A stretch of DNA of 64,000 nt from Acidobacteriota bacterium (lineage in GTDB: Bacteria; Acidobacteriota; Thermoanaerobaculia; Gp7-AA8): NCBI GenBank assembly GCA_016184115.1, contig JACPDH010000087.1, positions 1 to 64,000 on the forward strand. The letters are read 5' to 3'. The notes under the pieces are model-generated. The model was not told where the DNA came from, searched no databases, and saw only the letters and a list, made by a program, of their open reading frames with translations. Made by a program: the position numbers and the translations under genes. Below are positions 55,501-64,000 of this stretch, piece after piece. Position 1 is the stretch's first letter, and each line of letters starts with the position of its first letter.

Positions 55501-55938
55501 CATGAATGAGCGCGTGGTGCTGCGCGAAGTCAGAGAACGGTCGCACTCGGCGTGAGCCACCACGTACCAGTAGTACTTCGTGCCGGGTGCAAGGCCGCTC
55601 GCCGTGACGCTCGTCGTCGTGAGCCCCTCCGCGTAGGGTGCTGGCGGATCGAACGGTCCGAGAAAGACGTCGTACGCGGCGGCTCCCGCGGCCGCCTGCC
55701 AGGATAGCTCGACGGTCGTGCCGACTTCCGGCGACGACCGCTGCCGCGCCATCGACGCGCTGTCGATTCCGGCTTCGGGGCAGGGCCTAGGCGCCTGCGC
55801 CGCCAGCGAGAGTGGGTTCGAGCACGACAGCGCGAGTATGGCGAGGCGCGCCGCGCGAGCGAGCCATCCTCGCCGCATGCGTGTGCCCGGTACCGTTCGT
55901 TCTGCCGGAGCTCGATGCCGCCGAGATCGCAGCGTCAT
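52516..55938 (-). CDS. Very large secreted protein with FnIII-like N-terminal repeats (pair B)
   Basis: A 1140-residue secreted protein. The N-terminal 330 residues hold about three FnIII-like units (SWQAAAGAAAYDVFLGPFDP, TYFWRIVARSGCN). The rest has large beta domains (RIRITNVSGEATQAQITFTP, RGFVVPVAMSGEGARIG, LFVDGLEQSTDSTRGSRSTL). The second half is homologous to the protein at 58.5-61.3 kb. No enzyme motif is seen; it is likely an extracellular surface or matrix protein. Start 55938 overlaps the NHL stop (ATGA) with GGAGGAGCG upstream, so it is coupled to its NHL partner. Confidence 0.78.
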   Translation of the reverse strand: MTLRSRRHRAPAERTVPGTRMRRGWLARAARLAILALSCSNPLSLAAQAPRPCPEAGIDSASMARQRSSPEVGTTVELSWQAAAGAAAYDVFLGPFDPPAPYAEGLTTTSVTASGLAPGTKYYWYVVAHAECDRSLTSRSTTRSFMVDGACGAVGAVSLEQPPNGASEVSENPTFEWVPASGAASYELQLGKENPPSLIASGTIGDKLDIPHLLPNTTYFWRIVARSGCNAAASSASSVFSFTTGRSCAAPPATSIVFAPRSDIALGQVYAIAWADVEELDPAGSYIIERASDSSFESIIDRQQTTSTAASFIPPSIGSFHHRVRAVAGCDGSRMSAWSSSRSVNAVAGRPNVVFSVPPTPVMAAIGERLEDSRSSFTIENIGPAAVPVFVGRQEISSVPFFQVIDPLGGDASFFTLQPGQPKTLELRFSGPPNTAPGSYQGLLTLATPGEPFAVTPMAWVSLRVGPGTGATPAFLVGGIESDYAVFPAKAGDDSDRPALSVDILNPGSQAMDLTGFVAPEMWLLPEAGWNASPIPAGSFRPLRLYTKRTRAPNGSALPRYTFLTVVTRDGKSARLLVQDSGALETTTGRPAPEPGDRSYIVPVVTTRLLPTGGKVVSRIRITNVSGEATQAQITFTPSDTNGFDGTKVKRATVIVPPNDVVTLTDPLAQVLGVSAPLSGQLEIRAAPERLSTLVVAASVETIEKGGGSRGFVVPVAMSGEGARIGSPHFLAGIIASSALTTDLTLAETTGREATSVRVTLFDAQGTKVGERNVTVPPFGRSDIAGVAQALGAQSMTGGRAEIETIAGGGAVVATALVRSTANESGAMLVSRLAVAGPAASRLARDYDFSSVTRTQSAASSGASAVESLVVPYLVNGVAVAPGIPQTWRTVLTLAAPRDSTASFSLTFRDSVSNTSHEAIVDLTQGTARDYTSAAEQLFGIAPGATARGFVLVSVTGRGRIWARIVAELPGGASGDAIPVASLDSEAISGSSTAKPLFVDGLEQSTDSTRGSRSTLILDELSGRAATVRVRLYEAGNRTHPIASNDIMLPARGQISLDSIFSALGLEATDRNKDRVNVQCVVTPVGTGGLVVATLLTVDNKTGEASIRSFQPAGNSAVTGVQRVSLQPTVPGRRRPVRRN

Positions 55939-58502
55939 GGCAGCGCTCCTCCAATGCCCGCGGGCGGACGGCAACCGATCGTCGTGATGAACGATCTGAC
56001 CTCCGAGCTTGCGCTCCTCGCGGGGCTACAGTAGGGATCTCCCTTCGCGACGACCTTCCAATAGTACGTCGTGAGAGGTTCGAGGTTCGAGATCGACTGC
56101 GATGTAGCCGTGATGTCTTCGGCCGCGCGTCGCAGCGGTGGACTAACGGTATCGAGATAGACGTCATAGCGAAACGCGCCGGGGGTCGGGCTCCAGCGAA
56201 GCAAGGGAGAGATGCTGACACCGCTCGAGCCGTTGGCGGGAGAGGTGAGCTGGGGCGAGGAGATCCCGACACACGCGAAGATGCGCCGTACGCGATTCGC
56301 TCCGGAGTCGACGATGAACAGGTCTCCCGTGGCGTTGACGGCCAGGCCGGCAGGTCTCGCCAGTCCGGCCGCGGTCGCGGGACCGTTGTCTCCCGAGTAC
56401 CCGCCGAAGATCGAACCGCTTTCGATCCCTGCGTACGTCGTGATCACTCCCGTCTGGGCGTTGACCCTGCGAATGCGGGAGTTGGACTCGTCAGCGATGT
56501 AGAGATTGCCCATGTGGTCGACGGCGATGCTCGTGGGGTTCCAGATCTTTGCCGCGGTCGCGGCCCCGCCGTCGCCACCGAACCCGAATTGACCGCTTCC
56601 GGCGACCGTGGTGATCGTCCCGCTCAGGTGATCGACGCGGCGGATGCGATTGTTCGCCGAGTCGGCGATGAACAGATTGCCATTCGCATCCACTCTTATG
56701 TCGGATGGCAGGAAGAGCTTCGCCGCGGTTGCGGGCCCGCCGTCACCCGAAAAGCCCGCGGCCGAGGCGGTGCCTGCGACCGTGGTAATGATCTTCGTGA
56801 CCGCGTCGATTCTGCGTACGCTGTTGTCGTCGATGAGGAAGAGGTTGTCGAGCGAATCGATCGCGAGGCCCGAGACCGAGCCTAACCCTGCCTTCGTCGC
56901 GGGGCCACCGTCGCCTTTTCCGCCCGTGCCGCCGCCGGCGTAGGCGGACGCGAGCCCGGTTACGGCGTCGACGCGCCTGATTCGCCGGTAGCTCGGGTCG
57001 GCGACATAGAGATTGCCGGCGCGATCGACCGCGACTCCTGAGGGATAGGCGCCGATGCCGCTGAAACCCGCGCTCGGCGTGCCACCTCCGGCGATCGTCG
57101 TGATGAAGCCTGTCGATGCGTCGACGCGGCGGATGCGACTCGCGTGCTGATCGGCGATGAAGACATTGCCCAATGCGTCGAGCGCGACGCCTCGGCTCCG
57201 CGTGATCTCGGGGGAGCCGCTCAGCGAAAGAATTGCGTAGGTTGCCGGTCCCCCATCGCCGATGAAGGCGTTGCCCGATGGCCCGATGCCGGCGATCGTC
57301 GATACGAGACGTGTAGCAGCGTCGATCCGCCGCACTCGTTCCTGCGACGTTTCCGCCACGAATAGATTGCCAGAAGCGTCGGTGGCAATCGCATCCACCT
57401 CGAGGTACGCGGTCGTTGCGGGGAGACCATCGTTCCGATCGCAGCACGGCCCTCCGGCGATCGTCGAGATGATTCCGGTGATGCCATCGACGCGTCGCAC
57501 GTGGCTCCCGTTGATCTCACCAATCAGGACGTTTCCGATCGCGTCAACCCAGACATCCCGCGGCCCGTGCAGCGCCGCCGCGGTCGCCTGACCCCCATCG
57601 CCGGTGGAGCCGAACGAGCCGTTTCCGGCAAAGGTCGAGATCAGGCCGGAGGTTGCATCGATCCTTCGAACACGCCGGTTTTGATAGTCGGCAACGTACA
57701 CGTTGCCAGCCGAGTCAGCGGCAATACCGCGCGGACCATAGAGCGATGCAAGCGAGCCCGGGCCTCCATCGCCCGAGAAGCCATTGGTCCCGTTCCCCGC
57801 GATCGTCGTGATCCTCCCGTTAGGGTCGATGCGGCGAATCCTGATGTCGCCGGAATCATTGACGAATACATTGCCGAAGCGATCGGCGGCGACGTGAGTC
57901 GGCCACACCAGGCGCGCCGCGGTCGCAGGGCCGCCATCGCCCAGACCCGAGCCCGAGCCACCTGCGAACGTCGTGATCTTTCCCGTTACGTGGTCGACTC
58001 GTCGAACTCGGTTGTTGAAGGTATCGGCGATGTAGATGTTGCCCGAGACATCCGAAGCGACGCCGGAAGGTTTATTGAGCGCCGCAGCCGTGGCCTGCCC
58101 TCCATCGCCGCTCGAGCCTAACGACCCCGTGCCCGCGATCGTGACGATGACACCGCTCGAGGCCGCGACGCGCCTGATCTGATGCCGCTCCGGTTCAGCG
58201 ATGATGATGTTGCCCTCGAGGTCGACGTGGATGTCTTCCGGCGCGTAAAGCGCGACCGCCGTCGCCGGGCGTCCCTCGACCGTTCCGCCGCCCGCGAAGG
58301 TGAAGATCGACTGCGCGTGAACCGCCTGCGCTGCGGGGATCAAAAGCAAGCCTGCGAGGAGTGCCACACCGGATCGCGTCACCTCGAGCTCCTTGGCGGA
58401 GCGACTCCGGCCACGATTCCGAAGGTAATCGCTGCCCTTGCTCAGCGCGCTGACGAGCGACCGGAGCCAGGCGGCGGGCTTCGTCGATCGCATTGCGCTC
58501 AC
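55935..58502 (-). CDS. Secreted NHL-repeat propeller protein with C-terminal FnIII-like domain (pair B)
   Basis: An 855-residue exported protein with a long basic leader before its signal segment (GVALLAGLLLIPAAQAVHAQ). Twelve NHL units of about 52-56 residues follow (TIAGNGTNGFSGDGG, then GNVYVADYQNRRVRRIDATSG), enough for two six-bladed propellers. The C-terminal 95 residues are an FnIII-like module (LTSPANGSSGVSISPLLRWS, YYWKVVAKGDPYC). NHL propellers bind proteins or sugars. The start overlaps the stop of the preceding large gene (ATGA), and its stop overlaps the next start. Confidence 0.83.
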   Translation of the reverse strand: MSAMRSTKPAAWLRSLVSALSKGSDYLRNRGRSRSAKELEVTRSGVALLAGLLLIPAAQAVHAQSIFTFAGGGTVEGRPATAVALYAPEDIHVDLEGNIIIAEPERHQIRRVAASSGVIVTIAGTGSLGSSGDGGQATAAALNKPSGVASDVSGNIYIADTFNNRVRRVDHVTGKITTFAGGSGSGLGDGGPATAARLVWPTHVAADRFGNVFVNDSGDIRIRRIDPNGRITTIAGNGTNGFSGDGGPGSLASLYGPRGIAADSAGNVYVADYQNRRVRRIDATSGLISTFAGNGSFGSTGDGGQATAAALHGPRDVWVDAIGNVLIGEINGSHVRRVDGITGIISTIAGGPCCDRNDGLPATTAYLEVDAIATDASGNLFVAETSQERVRRIDAATRLVSTIAGIGPSGNAFIGDGGPATYAILSLSGSPEITRSRGVALDALGNVFIADQHASRIRRVDASTGFITTIAGGGTPSAGFSGIGAYPSGVAVDRAGNLYVADPSYRRIRRVDAVTGLASAYAGGGTGGKGDGGPATKAGLGSVSGLAIDSLDNLFLIDDNSVRRIDAVTKIITTVAGTASAAGFSGDGGPATAAKLFLPSDIRVDANGNLFIADSANNRIRRVDHLSGTITTVAGSGQFGFGGDGGAATAAKIWNPTSIAVDHMGNLYIADESNSRIRRVNAQTGVITTYAGIESGSIFGGYSGDNGPATAAGLARPAGLAVNATGDLFIVDSGANRVRRIFACVGISSPQLTSPANGSSGVSISPLLRWSPTPGAFRYDVYLDTVSPPLRRAAEDITATSQSISNLEPLTTYYWKVVAKGDPYCSPARSASSEVRSFITTIGCRPPAGIGGALP

Positions 58503-61345
58503 GGCCGCCTGACTGGCCGCGTACGGACTGGTGCTGGCGGGGCGGGCGCGACCGGTGCCGCGAGCGAAGGACGCGTCGCGGGTATCCCTCCCGTTGGCGT
58601 AAGCAGATACGTCTCCAAATCTCCTGTTCGATTGTCCTGCGCGACCGCGAGCGCCGTGACCAGCCCGTCTCCACCGACGGACTGCACGACGACCATCACG
58701 TTGGTTCTGTCTTTACGGCGCTCGTCGGTATCGAGTCCAAGCTGCGCAAAAACAGTATCGAGGCGCACCTGCTGCATCGCGCCGATCGAGATCTGCTTTT
58801 CGGCGATCGGGTTGACGCGGTTGCCGGCTTCATACAGCCTGACGAGCGCCGTGGCGCTTGCGTTGCTGATCTCGTTGATCAGAAGGAGCCATCGTGTTCC
58901 TCGGTTTGGGTCGACCGACTGCTCGAGCCCTTCGATGAAGACGGGTCGCGAGGCACCGTCCGCGCCGCTCGCCGCCTGAGATACTGTGGGGACGACTGGT
59001 ACGGCCGCGGCAAGGGAAGGGGGATTCGAGCCGACGGCTGCCGACGCGATCCCGCTCACGACCTTTCCACCCGGATCCGTGCTCTCGACGAACATCGTTC
59101 CCGCGAATGCGTCGAGAATGCCGAACAGCTCCTTGACGACGTCCGCGAAATACGTCGTTCGTCCTGCGGAGACGACGACGGGTTGCGGCGCACCGACGGG
59201 CGCCCCGAGTGGGGTGGCGAGCGTGACCGTAAAGGTAGTCGCGCTCGAGCCGCTCGGAGCGGAGAGGCTGAGCGAAGTCTGGTAGAGATAGGTCTGGAGG
59301 CTGCTGATGAGCCCGCTCACGACCGATGGGATCACGTACTTCGTCGTCGTCGCCGTCGCTGTGCGCGCCGTCATCCGTGCCGGCCACCGCACGCGTTGCG
59401 GGAACGACGCGAACATCTTCGCCGCCGCCGCTCCCGATTCCTCTTCGGATCCGAGGCTCCAGCCACGACCTGTCGCGGGATCGGTGATCACCAGCGTGCC
59501 GACGACCGAGCCGCCCCCTGACGTCACCGCAATTCGGAGTCTCGCCCCTTCGATTGTAGTGCCACCGCCTAACTGTTTGACGATGTTAGGGAGGGTGAGG
59601 TGTCCGTAGGGCGAGATCGCCGCCGCGCTCGATCCCAGAACCGAGCCGTCGGCGCGGCTGAGTGTCACGACCACGCTCGCCGAGCCTGGGTTGATCACGG
59701 TTCCTGCCGATTGGGCGCCGCCCGAGGTCTCGGTTAGCACGAGATCCGCCGTCATTCCTGCGCTAAGCGCGAGCCCTGTGATCACGTGACTTTGTTGCAG
59801 GCGGGCCCCTTCTCCCCGCGACACGACCGGAACGCGAAGAACGTAACCTCCGTTCGCGCTCGACGTTGGTGTGAAGACCGTGGAAGTGACGGTGAGGCTT
59901 CCGTAGCGTGAGGCGCCTGAAGGCGGATCGACCGGGCGAATCTCGATCTGCCCCGACGCCGGTCTCGAGGCGCCGAACACGAGGCGAAGCGGATCGCTGA
60001 GGGTGACTTCGTCGTTCGCGGGAACGACGACGACTGCTCGCTTGATCTTCGAGCCATCGAAGCCGTCGGCCGCGGTCGGTGTGAAGAAGAGCTCAGCATT
60101 TAACCGTGCGTTGCTCGAATTTCCGAGGCGGATGCGAGAGTAATTGTCGACACCGCCGTCGAGCGTCTCCGAGACGGCGTCGGGGACGATGTGCGAGCGA
60201 GTCGAAGAATCGAGCCGCGCCCTCGTCGCGGTGAGCGACGCGGTGTCATTGTCCTGCACGAGAAGTCGGGCGGACTGCCCGTTCCTGCTCGTGACGGTGA
60301 AGTAGGTGTAGCGAGGGAGCGACGATCCGGCGGGCGCCTTGGCCCGATCGGTCGTCAGCAGCACCGGCGCCGAGCCGGCCGCGGCGATCGGCTGTGCGTT
60401 CCAGTTTGTGTTAGGCGTAAGCCAGAGCTCGGGGCCGACCGTGCCGCCGAGCTCGAGCTGCGACGAGCCTGGGTTGCGGATCGTGACGGGGAGCGGAGGC
60501 CGCCCCGAATCGGGCTGCCCTGCGGCGAATCCAGGGAGGAATGCGTACTCGGTAGGGATTCCGTTGATGCGGAACTCGGGAGAAACGGAGTCCGCGACAC
60601 CCACTTTCACGCTGTAGAACGAGTAAGGCGTGATGTTGAACGGATCAGCATTCTCGCCCGCCGGCGCTGTTGCGACGAGGAATCCCTGAAACGCCGCGGC
60701 GCTCCCGGTCGGGACCTGGGAAGGTACCACCTCGAGCTCGAACAGCTTCGGCGTATGGGGTGGAAGATGGATCTCGGTCGTACTTCCACCGAGTGGATCG
60801 CGAATCGTGACGTATCCTCCGGTGGAGGCGAGACTCACGTCATTGAGATCGCGGGTCGTCAGATTCTCGATGCGAAAGGATGTCTTCTTCCCCGCGGCCG
60901 ATTCGCCGATCGCGACGAAGATCGGCGCCGGGGGCACCGTGAACACCACGCTCGCCAGTCCACGAGCGACGCTGACTGTGATGGGTGTCGAGAAGGCGCT
61001 CGCCTTCGACGGGTCACACGATGGCACGGCGCGGACTCGAATCTGGAAGTTCCCCTCGCTCGTGCTGAGGAACGAGGCCGCGCTACCGTCGACGAGTTGC
61101 CGGTCAACGAGCGTCGACCCGTTCGTCACGTTGTTGCGTTCGACTTCGTAGTAGCCCTGCTCCGTTAGGCCGGGAGACTCGCTCCATCCGACCGTGTACG
61201 TGGCGCCGGCGCCGACCGCAAGGGGAGGACTGTAGAGAATCGAAGGCACGGCAGGTGTCGTGCATCCTTGCGCGGCGGCCGGTGAGGCCGGCGCGATGGC
61301 GGCAATGCCGAGGACCAGGACGAGCGGAACGGCCCGACGGCGCAT
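58499..61345 (-). CDS. Very large secreted protein, FnIII-like (pair A)
   Basis: A 948-residue secreted protein with signal MRRRAVPLVLVLGIAAIAPA. It starts with one FnIII-like unit (VGWSESPGLTEQGYYEVERN) and continues with beta domains homologous to the 52.5-55.9 kb protein (NYSRIRLGNSSNARLNAELF, YVLRVPVVSRGEGARLQQSH, VFIEGLEQSVDPNRGTRWLL). Its partner has three N-terminal repeats where this has one. Start 61345 has GAGAGGAG; a longer frame to 61654 overlaps the TPR fragment and is noncoding. No catalytic motif is seen. Confidence 0.78.
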   Translation of the reverse strand: MRRRAVPLVLVLGIAAIAPASPAAAQGCTTPAVPSILYSPPLAVGAGATYTVGWSESPGLTEQGYYEVERNNVTNGSTLVDRQLVDGSAASFLSTSEGNFQIRVRAVPSCDPSKASAFSTPITVSVARGLASVVFTVPPAPIFVAIGESAAGKKTSFRIENLTTRDLNDVSLASTGGYVTIRDPLGGSTTEIHLPPHTPKLFELEVVPSQVPTGSAAAFQGFLVATAPAGENADPFNITPYSFYSVKVGVADSVSPEFRINGIPTEYAFLPGFAAGQPDSGRPPLPVTIRNPGSSQLELGGTVGPELWLTPNTNWNAQPIAAAGSAPVLLTTDRAKAPAGSSLPRYTYFTVTSRNGQSARLLVQDNDTASLTATRARLDSSTRSHIVPDAVSETLDGGVDNYSRIRLGNSSNARLNAELFFTPTAADGFDGSKIKRAVVVVPANDEVTLSDPLRLVFGASRPASGQIEIRPVDPPSGASRYGSLTVTSTVFTPTSSANGGYVLRVPVVSRGEGARLQQSHVITGLALSAGMTADLVLTETSGGAQSAGTVINPGSASVVVTLSRADGSVLGSSAAAISPYGHLTLPNIVKQLGGGTTIEGARLRIAVTSGGGSVVGTLVITDPATGRGWSLGSEEESGAAAAKMFASFPQRVRWPARMTARTATATTTKYVIPSVVSGLISSLQTYLYQTSLSLSAPSGSSATTFTVTLATPLGAPVGAPQPVVVSAGRTTYFADVVKELFGILDAFAGTMFVESTDPGGKVVSGIASAAVGSNPPSLAAAVPVVPTVSQAASGADGASRPVFIEGLEQSVDPNRGTRWLLLINEISNASATALVRLYEAGNRVNPIAEKQISIGAMQQVRLDTVFAQLGLDTDERRKDRTNVMVVVQSVGGDGLVTALAVAQDNRTGDLETYLLTPTGGIPATRPSLAAPVAPAPPAPVRTRPVRRP

Positions 61346-61397
61346 GGTCTCCTCTCGACGGGTTTGGATCGTTCTCTCTACGCACGATAGCTCCGAC

Positions 61398-61694
61398 TCA
61401 GCGTAGATGCCAGTGATCGAATGGAGGCACTCGCGCGAGGACCGCTTCAGGCGCACCGAAGCGGCACGTGCCAATGTGCCGCCGTCCCCCCGTTCCGCCC
61501 CATAAACTTCGCCTCGGCGAGATGATCTGCTCCCCCGTCTCGATCGCCTGGAGGTTTGCCGAGGCTCCGTTGTGTCCCGGATCGAAGCGGAGAACGTTCG
61601 TGTAGCTCGCCCTTGCCTCGTCGCAACGGCCGAGTCGTGCAACTGCGTTCCCACGGTTCTGGAACGCCTTCGATGATGCGGGAACGATCGCCAT
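61398..61694 (-). pseudogene. TPR-like fragment
   Basis: A 98-residue frame immediately follows the NHL stop. Its first 55 residues have a TPR pattern (SKAFQNRGNAVARLGRCDEA, SYTNVLRFDPGHNGASANL). The rest looks random (Gly/Arg-rich). No ribosome site precedes its ATG, and the TPR pattern extends upstream of it to the NHL stop (EASLAMAIVPASSK), which suggests the front is missing. It looks like the tail of a lost TPR gene between the paired genes. Confidence 0.4.
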
Positions 61695-61715
61695 GGCGAG
61701 GCTTGCCTCGGCTCG

Positions 61716-64000
61716 TCACTGCCCCGAGAACTGCCCCGGAGCGGCGCAACTGGTTGCTGTCGTGAATGACCGCACGGCGGACTCGCTCGTGCGTGTGGGA
61801 GTGCAATAGAGGTCGCCTTTGGCTACGACCTTCCAGTAGTAGGTCGTAAGTGGCTGCAGATTCGCGGGTGAAAACGAGCCTCCGGTCACGTTCGCTTCGG
61901 CGATCACTCGGGGGGGAGAGACCGTGTCGACGAACACGTCATAGCGAAAGCTCCCCTTTACCGGACTCCATGCGATCCGCGGGACGGTCGAGACGCCGTT
62001 CGCTCCATCCGCCGGTGATGACAACGTCGGTGCGATGAGCGCGCGACACTTCGGGACATAGCGAATCGCGAATCGCTGAAAGATCTCGTCGCTTTGCGCG
62101 ATGTACAGATTGCCATCGGCATCGAGCGCGAGCGCCTCGGGCGCACCGACCGCGGCGCTCAGAGCCGGACCCGCGTCGCCGCTCGATCCCGACAGTGACC
62201 CGCTTCCCGCGTAGGTAGAGATCGTGCCGTTGACGACGCGCCGAACCCTGCCGACGCAGGCGTCGGCAATGTAGAGCGTTCCCTCACTGTCGACGGCTAC
62301 GTCAGCTGGACACTTCAGCGATGCGAGAGTTGCCGGACCACCGTCTCCCGAGTAGCCGGCGGTGCCATTCCCGGCGACGGTCGATATGCGCCCGTTAACG
62401 ACGTCGATCCGCCTGACGCGACTGTTGCCGCGGTCGGCGAAGAAGACGTTTCCAGCCGAATCGACGGCCACGCCCCAGGGATTACTGAGTCGCGCCGCCG
62501 TTGCAGGGCCGCCGTCTCCGGCAAATCCAGCCGTACCCACTCCGGCGATCGTCGTGATGATGCCGCTTTCGAGGTCGACACGCCGAATGCGATGGTTGTG
62601 CGCATCCGCGAGCAGCAGCGCCCCCCCAGCGTCGAACGCCATTCCTCGTACGTTCTCGATCTGCGCGCTCGTCGCCGGGCCGCCATCGCCCGAGTCGCCT
62701 TCGCGACCCGTGCCAGCGATCGTCTCGATGATGCCATCCAGGCCGACGCGGCGGATTCTCTCGTTCTGCGAGATGTAGAACACGCCGGATGGAGCCACGA
62801 CGACATCCGCGGGAGTGAACAAGTCGGCGGAGATGGCCGGGATTCCGTCGCCGTTGTAGCCACGTTTTCCCGTGCCGGCGAGCGTCGTGATGCGGGTCGT
62901 CGCGGCATCGACCCTGCGGACAAGATGGCGTTGGAGCTCGGCGACGAAGAGGTTCCCCGCGTCGTCGACATCAATCCCCTCGGGAGCGGAAAGGGTTGCA
63001 TTGATTGCAGCACCTCCCTCCCCGGATGGTGGAGGCGTACCGCCGGCGATCGTGGTGATGACGCCGGACTCCCGGTCGATGCGCCGGACTCGGTTCGGGT
63101 CGGTCTCATCGAATGAGAAGCCGGGAGTGTATGAAAAGTCGCTCGTGACGATGAGCAGGTTGCCCACCCCATCCACGGCTAGGCCCTTGGGTTGCGTTAG
63201 GCGCGCCTCGCTCGCCGGACCGCCGTCGCCCGTCGTTCCCGACGAGAAAGCCTTGCCCGCAATCGTGCGTAGAATCCCCGAGGGCTCGACGACGCGAATC
63301 CTGTCGCGCCCGTCGGAAATGTACACTTCGCCACCGGTGCCGGCACAGACGTCGAAAACGTCGATTTCAGCCTGTGTGGCAGGGACTCCGTCGTCTCGAC
63401 TCGACCCGCCTCCCGCGAATGTCGTCACGATTCCATTGGCAATCCTGCGGATGCGCCGTGCGGTCTGGTCCGCAACGAAGACGGCGCCGACGTGATCAAC
63501 CGCGATACCGTTCACCGTGCCGAACGAGGCTGAGAGCGCCGAGCCTCCATCGCCTCCCGAGCCGAACTCACCGTTTCCAGCGATGAGTCGAAGGCGCCCA
63601 TCAGCGGGATGCACTCTCCAGACGCGATTGCGCGCGAAAAAATAGAATGCGCCCTGAGCGTCGACTTCCACGTCACCGATGAATCCGAGGAACGCGCTCG
63701 TGGCGCGAACGCCATCGGCCGGCGTGTCGTCACCTTTACCCGCCACGGTGGAGATTTTCAACGTCGCCGCGTCGATTTTCCGGACGGCAAAGTTCGTCGT
63801 GTCGCCGATGTAGACATTGCCGGCTGAGTCGACCGCCACGCCTTTAGGCCGGTAGAGAGACGCGCCGACAGCGGGCCCGCCATCGCCTCGGTATTCGCCT
63901 CCTCCGTCGCCGGCGATCGTCCGGATCAGCCCCGAGTCGGCGTCGACACGGCGTACCCGATTCGCATCCGTGTCGGCGATGTAGATGTCGCCATCGGGGC
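61716..64000 (-). CDS. Secreted NHL-repeat propeller protein (pair A), N-terminus beyond window
   Basis: The frame is open to the right edge. At least eleven NHL units are visible (TTIAGVGTAGFAGDGG, then GNVFFADRGNSRVRRIDVVN), followed by an FnIII-like module (LSSPADGANGVSTVPRIAWS, YYWKVVAKGDLYC) as in the 55.9-58.5 kb protein. The C-terminus ends SGQ. It is the first gene of a two-gene cassette that is repeated downstream. An in-frame ATG at 63839 is internal to an NHL unit, not the start. Confidence 0.82.
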   Translation of the reverse strand, partial: PDGDIYIADTDANRVRRVDADSGLIRTIAGDGGGEYRGDGGPAVGASLYRPKGVAVDSAGNVYIGDTTNFAVRKIDAATLKISTVAGKGDDTPADGVRATSAFLGFIGDVEVDAQGAFYFFARNRVWRVHPADGRLRLIAGNGEFGSGGDGGSALSASFGTVNGIAVDHVGAVFVADQTARRIRRIANGIVTTFAGGGSSRDDGVPATQAEIDVFDVCAGTGGEVYISDGRDRIRVVEPSGILRTIAGKAFSSGTTGDGGPASEARLTQPKGLAVDGVGNLLIVTSDFSYTPGFSFDETDPNRVRRIDRESGVITTIAGGTPPPSGEGGAAINATLSAPEGIDVDDAGNLFVAELQRHLVRRVDAATTRITTLAGTGKRGYNGDGIPAISADLFTPADVVVAPSGVFYISQNERIRRVGLDGIIETIAGTGREGDSGDGGPATSAQIENVRGMAFDAGGALLLADAHNHRIRRVDLESGIITTIAGVGTAGFAGDGGPATAARLSNPWGVAVDSAGNVFFADRGNSRVRRIDVVNGRISTVAGNGTAGYSGDGGPATLASLKCPADVAVDSEGTLYIADACVGRVRRVVNGTISTYAGSGSLSGSSGDAGPALSAAVGAPEALALDADGNLYIAQSDEIFQRFAIRYVPKCRALIAPTLSSPADGANGVSTVPRIAWSPVKGSFRYDVFVDTVSPPRVIAEANVTGGSFSPANLQPLTTYYWKVVAKGDLYCTPTRTSESAVRSFTTATSCAAPGQFSGQ

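Noticed and set aside
53752-56885. Long plus-strand frames opposite the NHL and large secreted genes
   Set aside because: They mirror repeats of the minus-strand genes and carry no start signals or domains.

Overview
The window is high-GC (low-to-mid 60s percent by eye), gene-dense bacterial chromosome with Gram-negative features: signal peptides, lipoboxes, outer-membrane barrels, TonB-dependent uptake and RND pumps. The mix of porin-cytochrome genes, tripartite heavy-metal pumps, NHL-repeat and BACON-domain secreted proteins and very large fibronectin-like secreted proteins suggests Acidobacteriota (Thermoanaerobaculia/Vicinamibacteria-like). No rRNA or tRNA is present, so this assignment is inference. 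I see no CRISPR array, phage or intact insertion sequence.

Layout. 0-3.3 kb: the end of a metal-type sensor kinase and an EptA/MCR-like phosphoethanolamine transferase. 3.3-9.0 kb: an electron-transfer cluster (membrane protein, 2x[4Fe-4S] ferredoxin, octaheme cytochrome, MtrB/PioB-like porin, decaheme MtrA/DmsE-like cytochrome), a candidate route for electrons across the outer membrane. 9.1-17.7 kb: a Cu/Ag efflux operon (cusCBA-like) led by a small exported protein behind a CRP-type palindrome. Its CusA carries a C-terminal DUF3347 domain, and it is followed by a free DUF3347 protein and a Cys-rich protein. 17.8-21.0 kb: a tightly coupled operon of small Cys-rich proteins, a lipoprotein hydrolase and a cyclase-YHS fusion. 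21.0-25.4 kb (minus strand): a nuclease-like protein, a methyltransferase, an outer-membrane porin, a lipoprotein and another small leader protein. 25.6-29.0 kb: a divergent TonB receptor, an exported CbiX-like protein and a possible 42-residue Cys-rich protein. 29.0-30.8 kb (minus): a DUF1858/DUF2249 protein and a hemerythrin-PAS (DUF438) protein.

31.1-36.2 kb: a copper-oxidation cluster (leader protein, metal-binding lipoprotein, outer-membrane factor, Tat-exported multicopper oxidase, cytochrome c, small exported protein). 36.3-38.5 kb: a second hydrolase and an ECF sigma factor fused to membrane segments. 38.8-45.2 kb: a leader protein and a czcCBA-like divalent-metal pump, then a broken EamA transporter cut by a hairpin repeat. 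46.0-49.6 kb (minus): an M48 protease with three tandem AIM24 proteins, and a small exported protein. 49.6-50.3 kb is gene-free and filled with repeats. 50.4-64 kb: secreted proteins, including two copies of a translationally coupled pair (NHL propeller plus very large fibronectin-like protein).

Themes. Copper and other metals dominate: two RND pumps, one multicopper oxidase operon, many Cys/His/Met-rich exported proteins, and five short exported leader proteins with a similar C-terminal tail, each first in its operon. The cyclase-YHS fusion and the CRP-type palindrome before the copper pump together suggest a cyclic-nucleotide link to metal stress. Three repeat families and an unusually frequent CCTAAC/GTTAGG hexamer run through the window.
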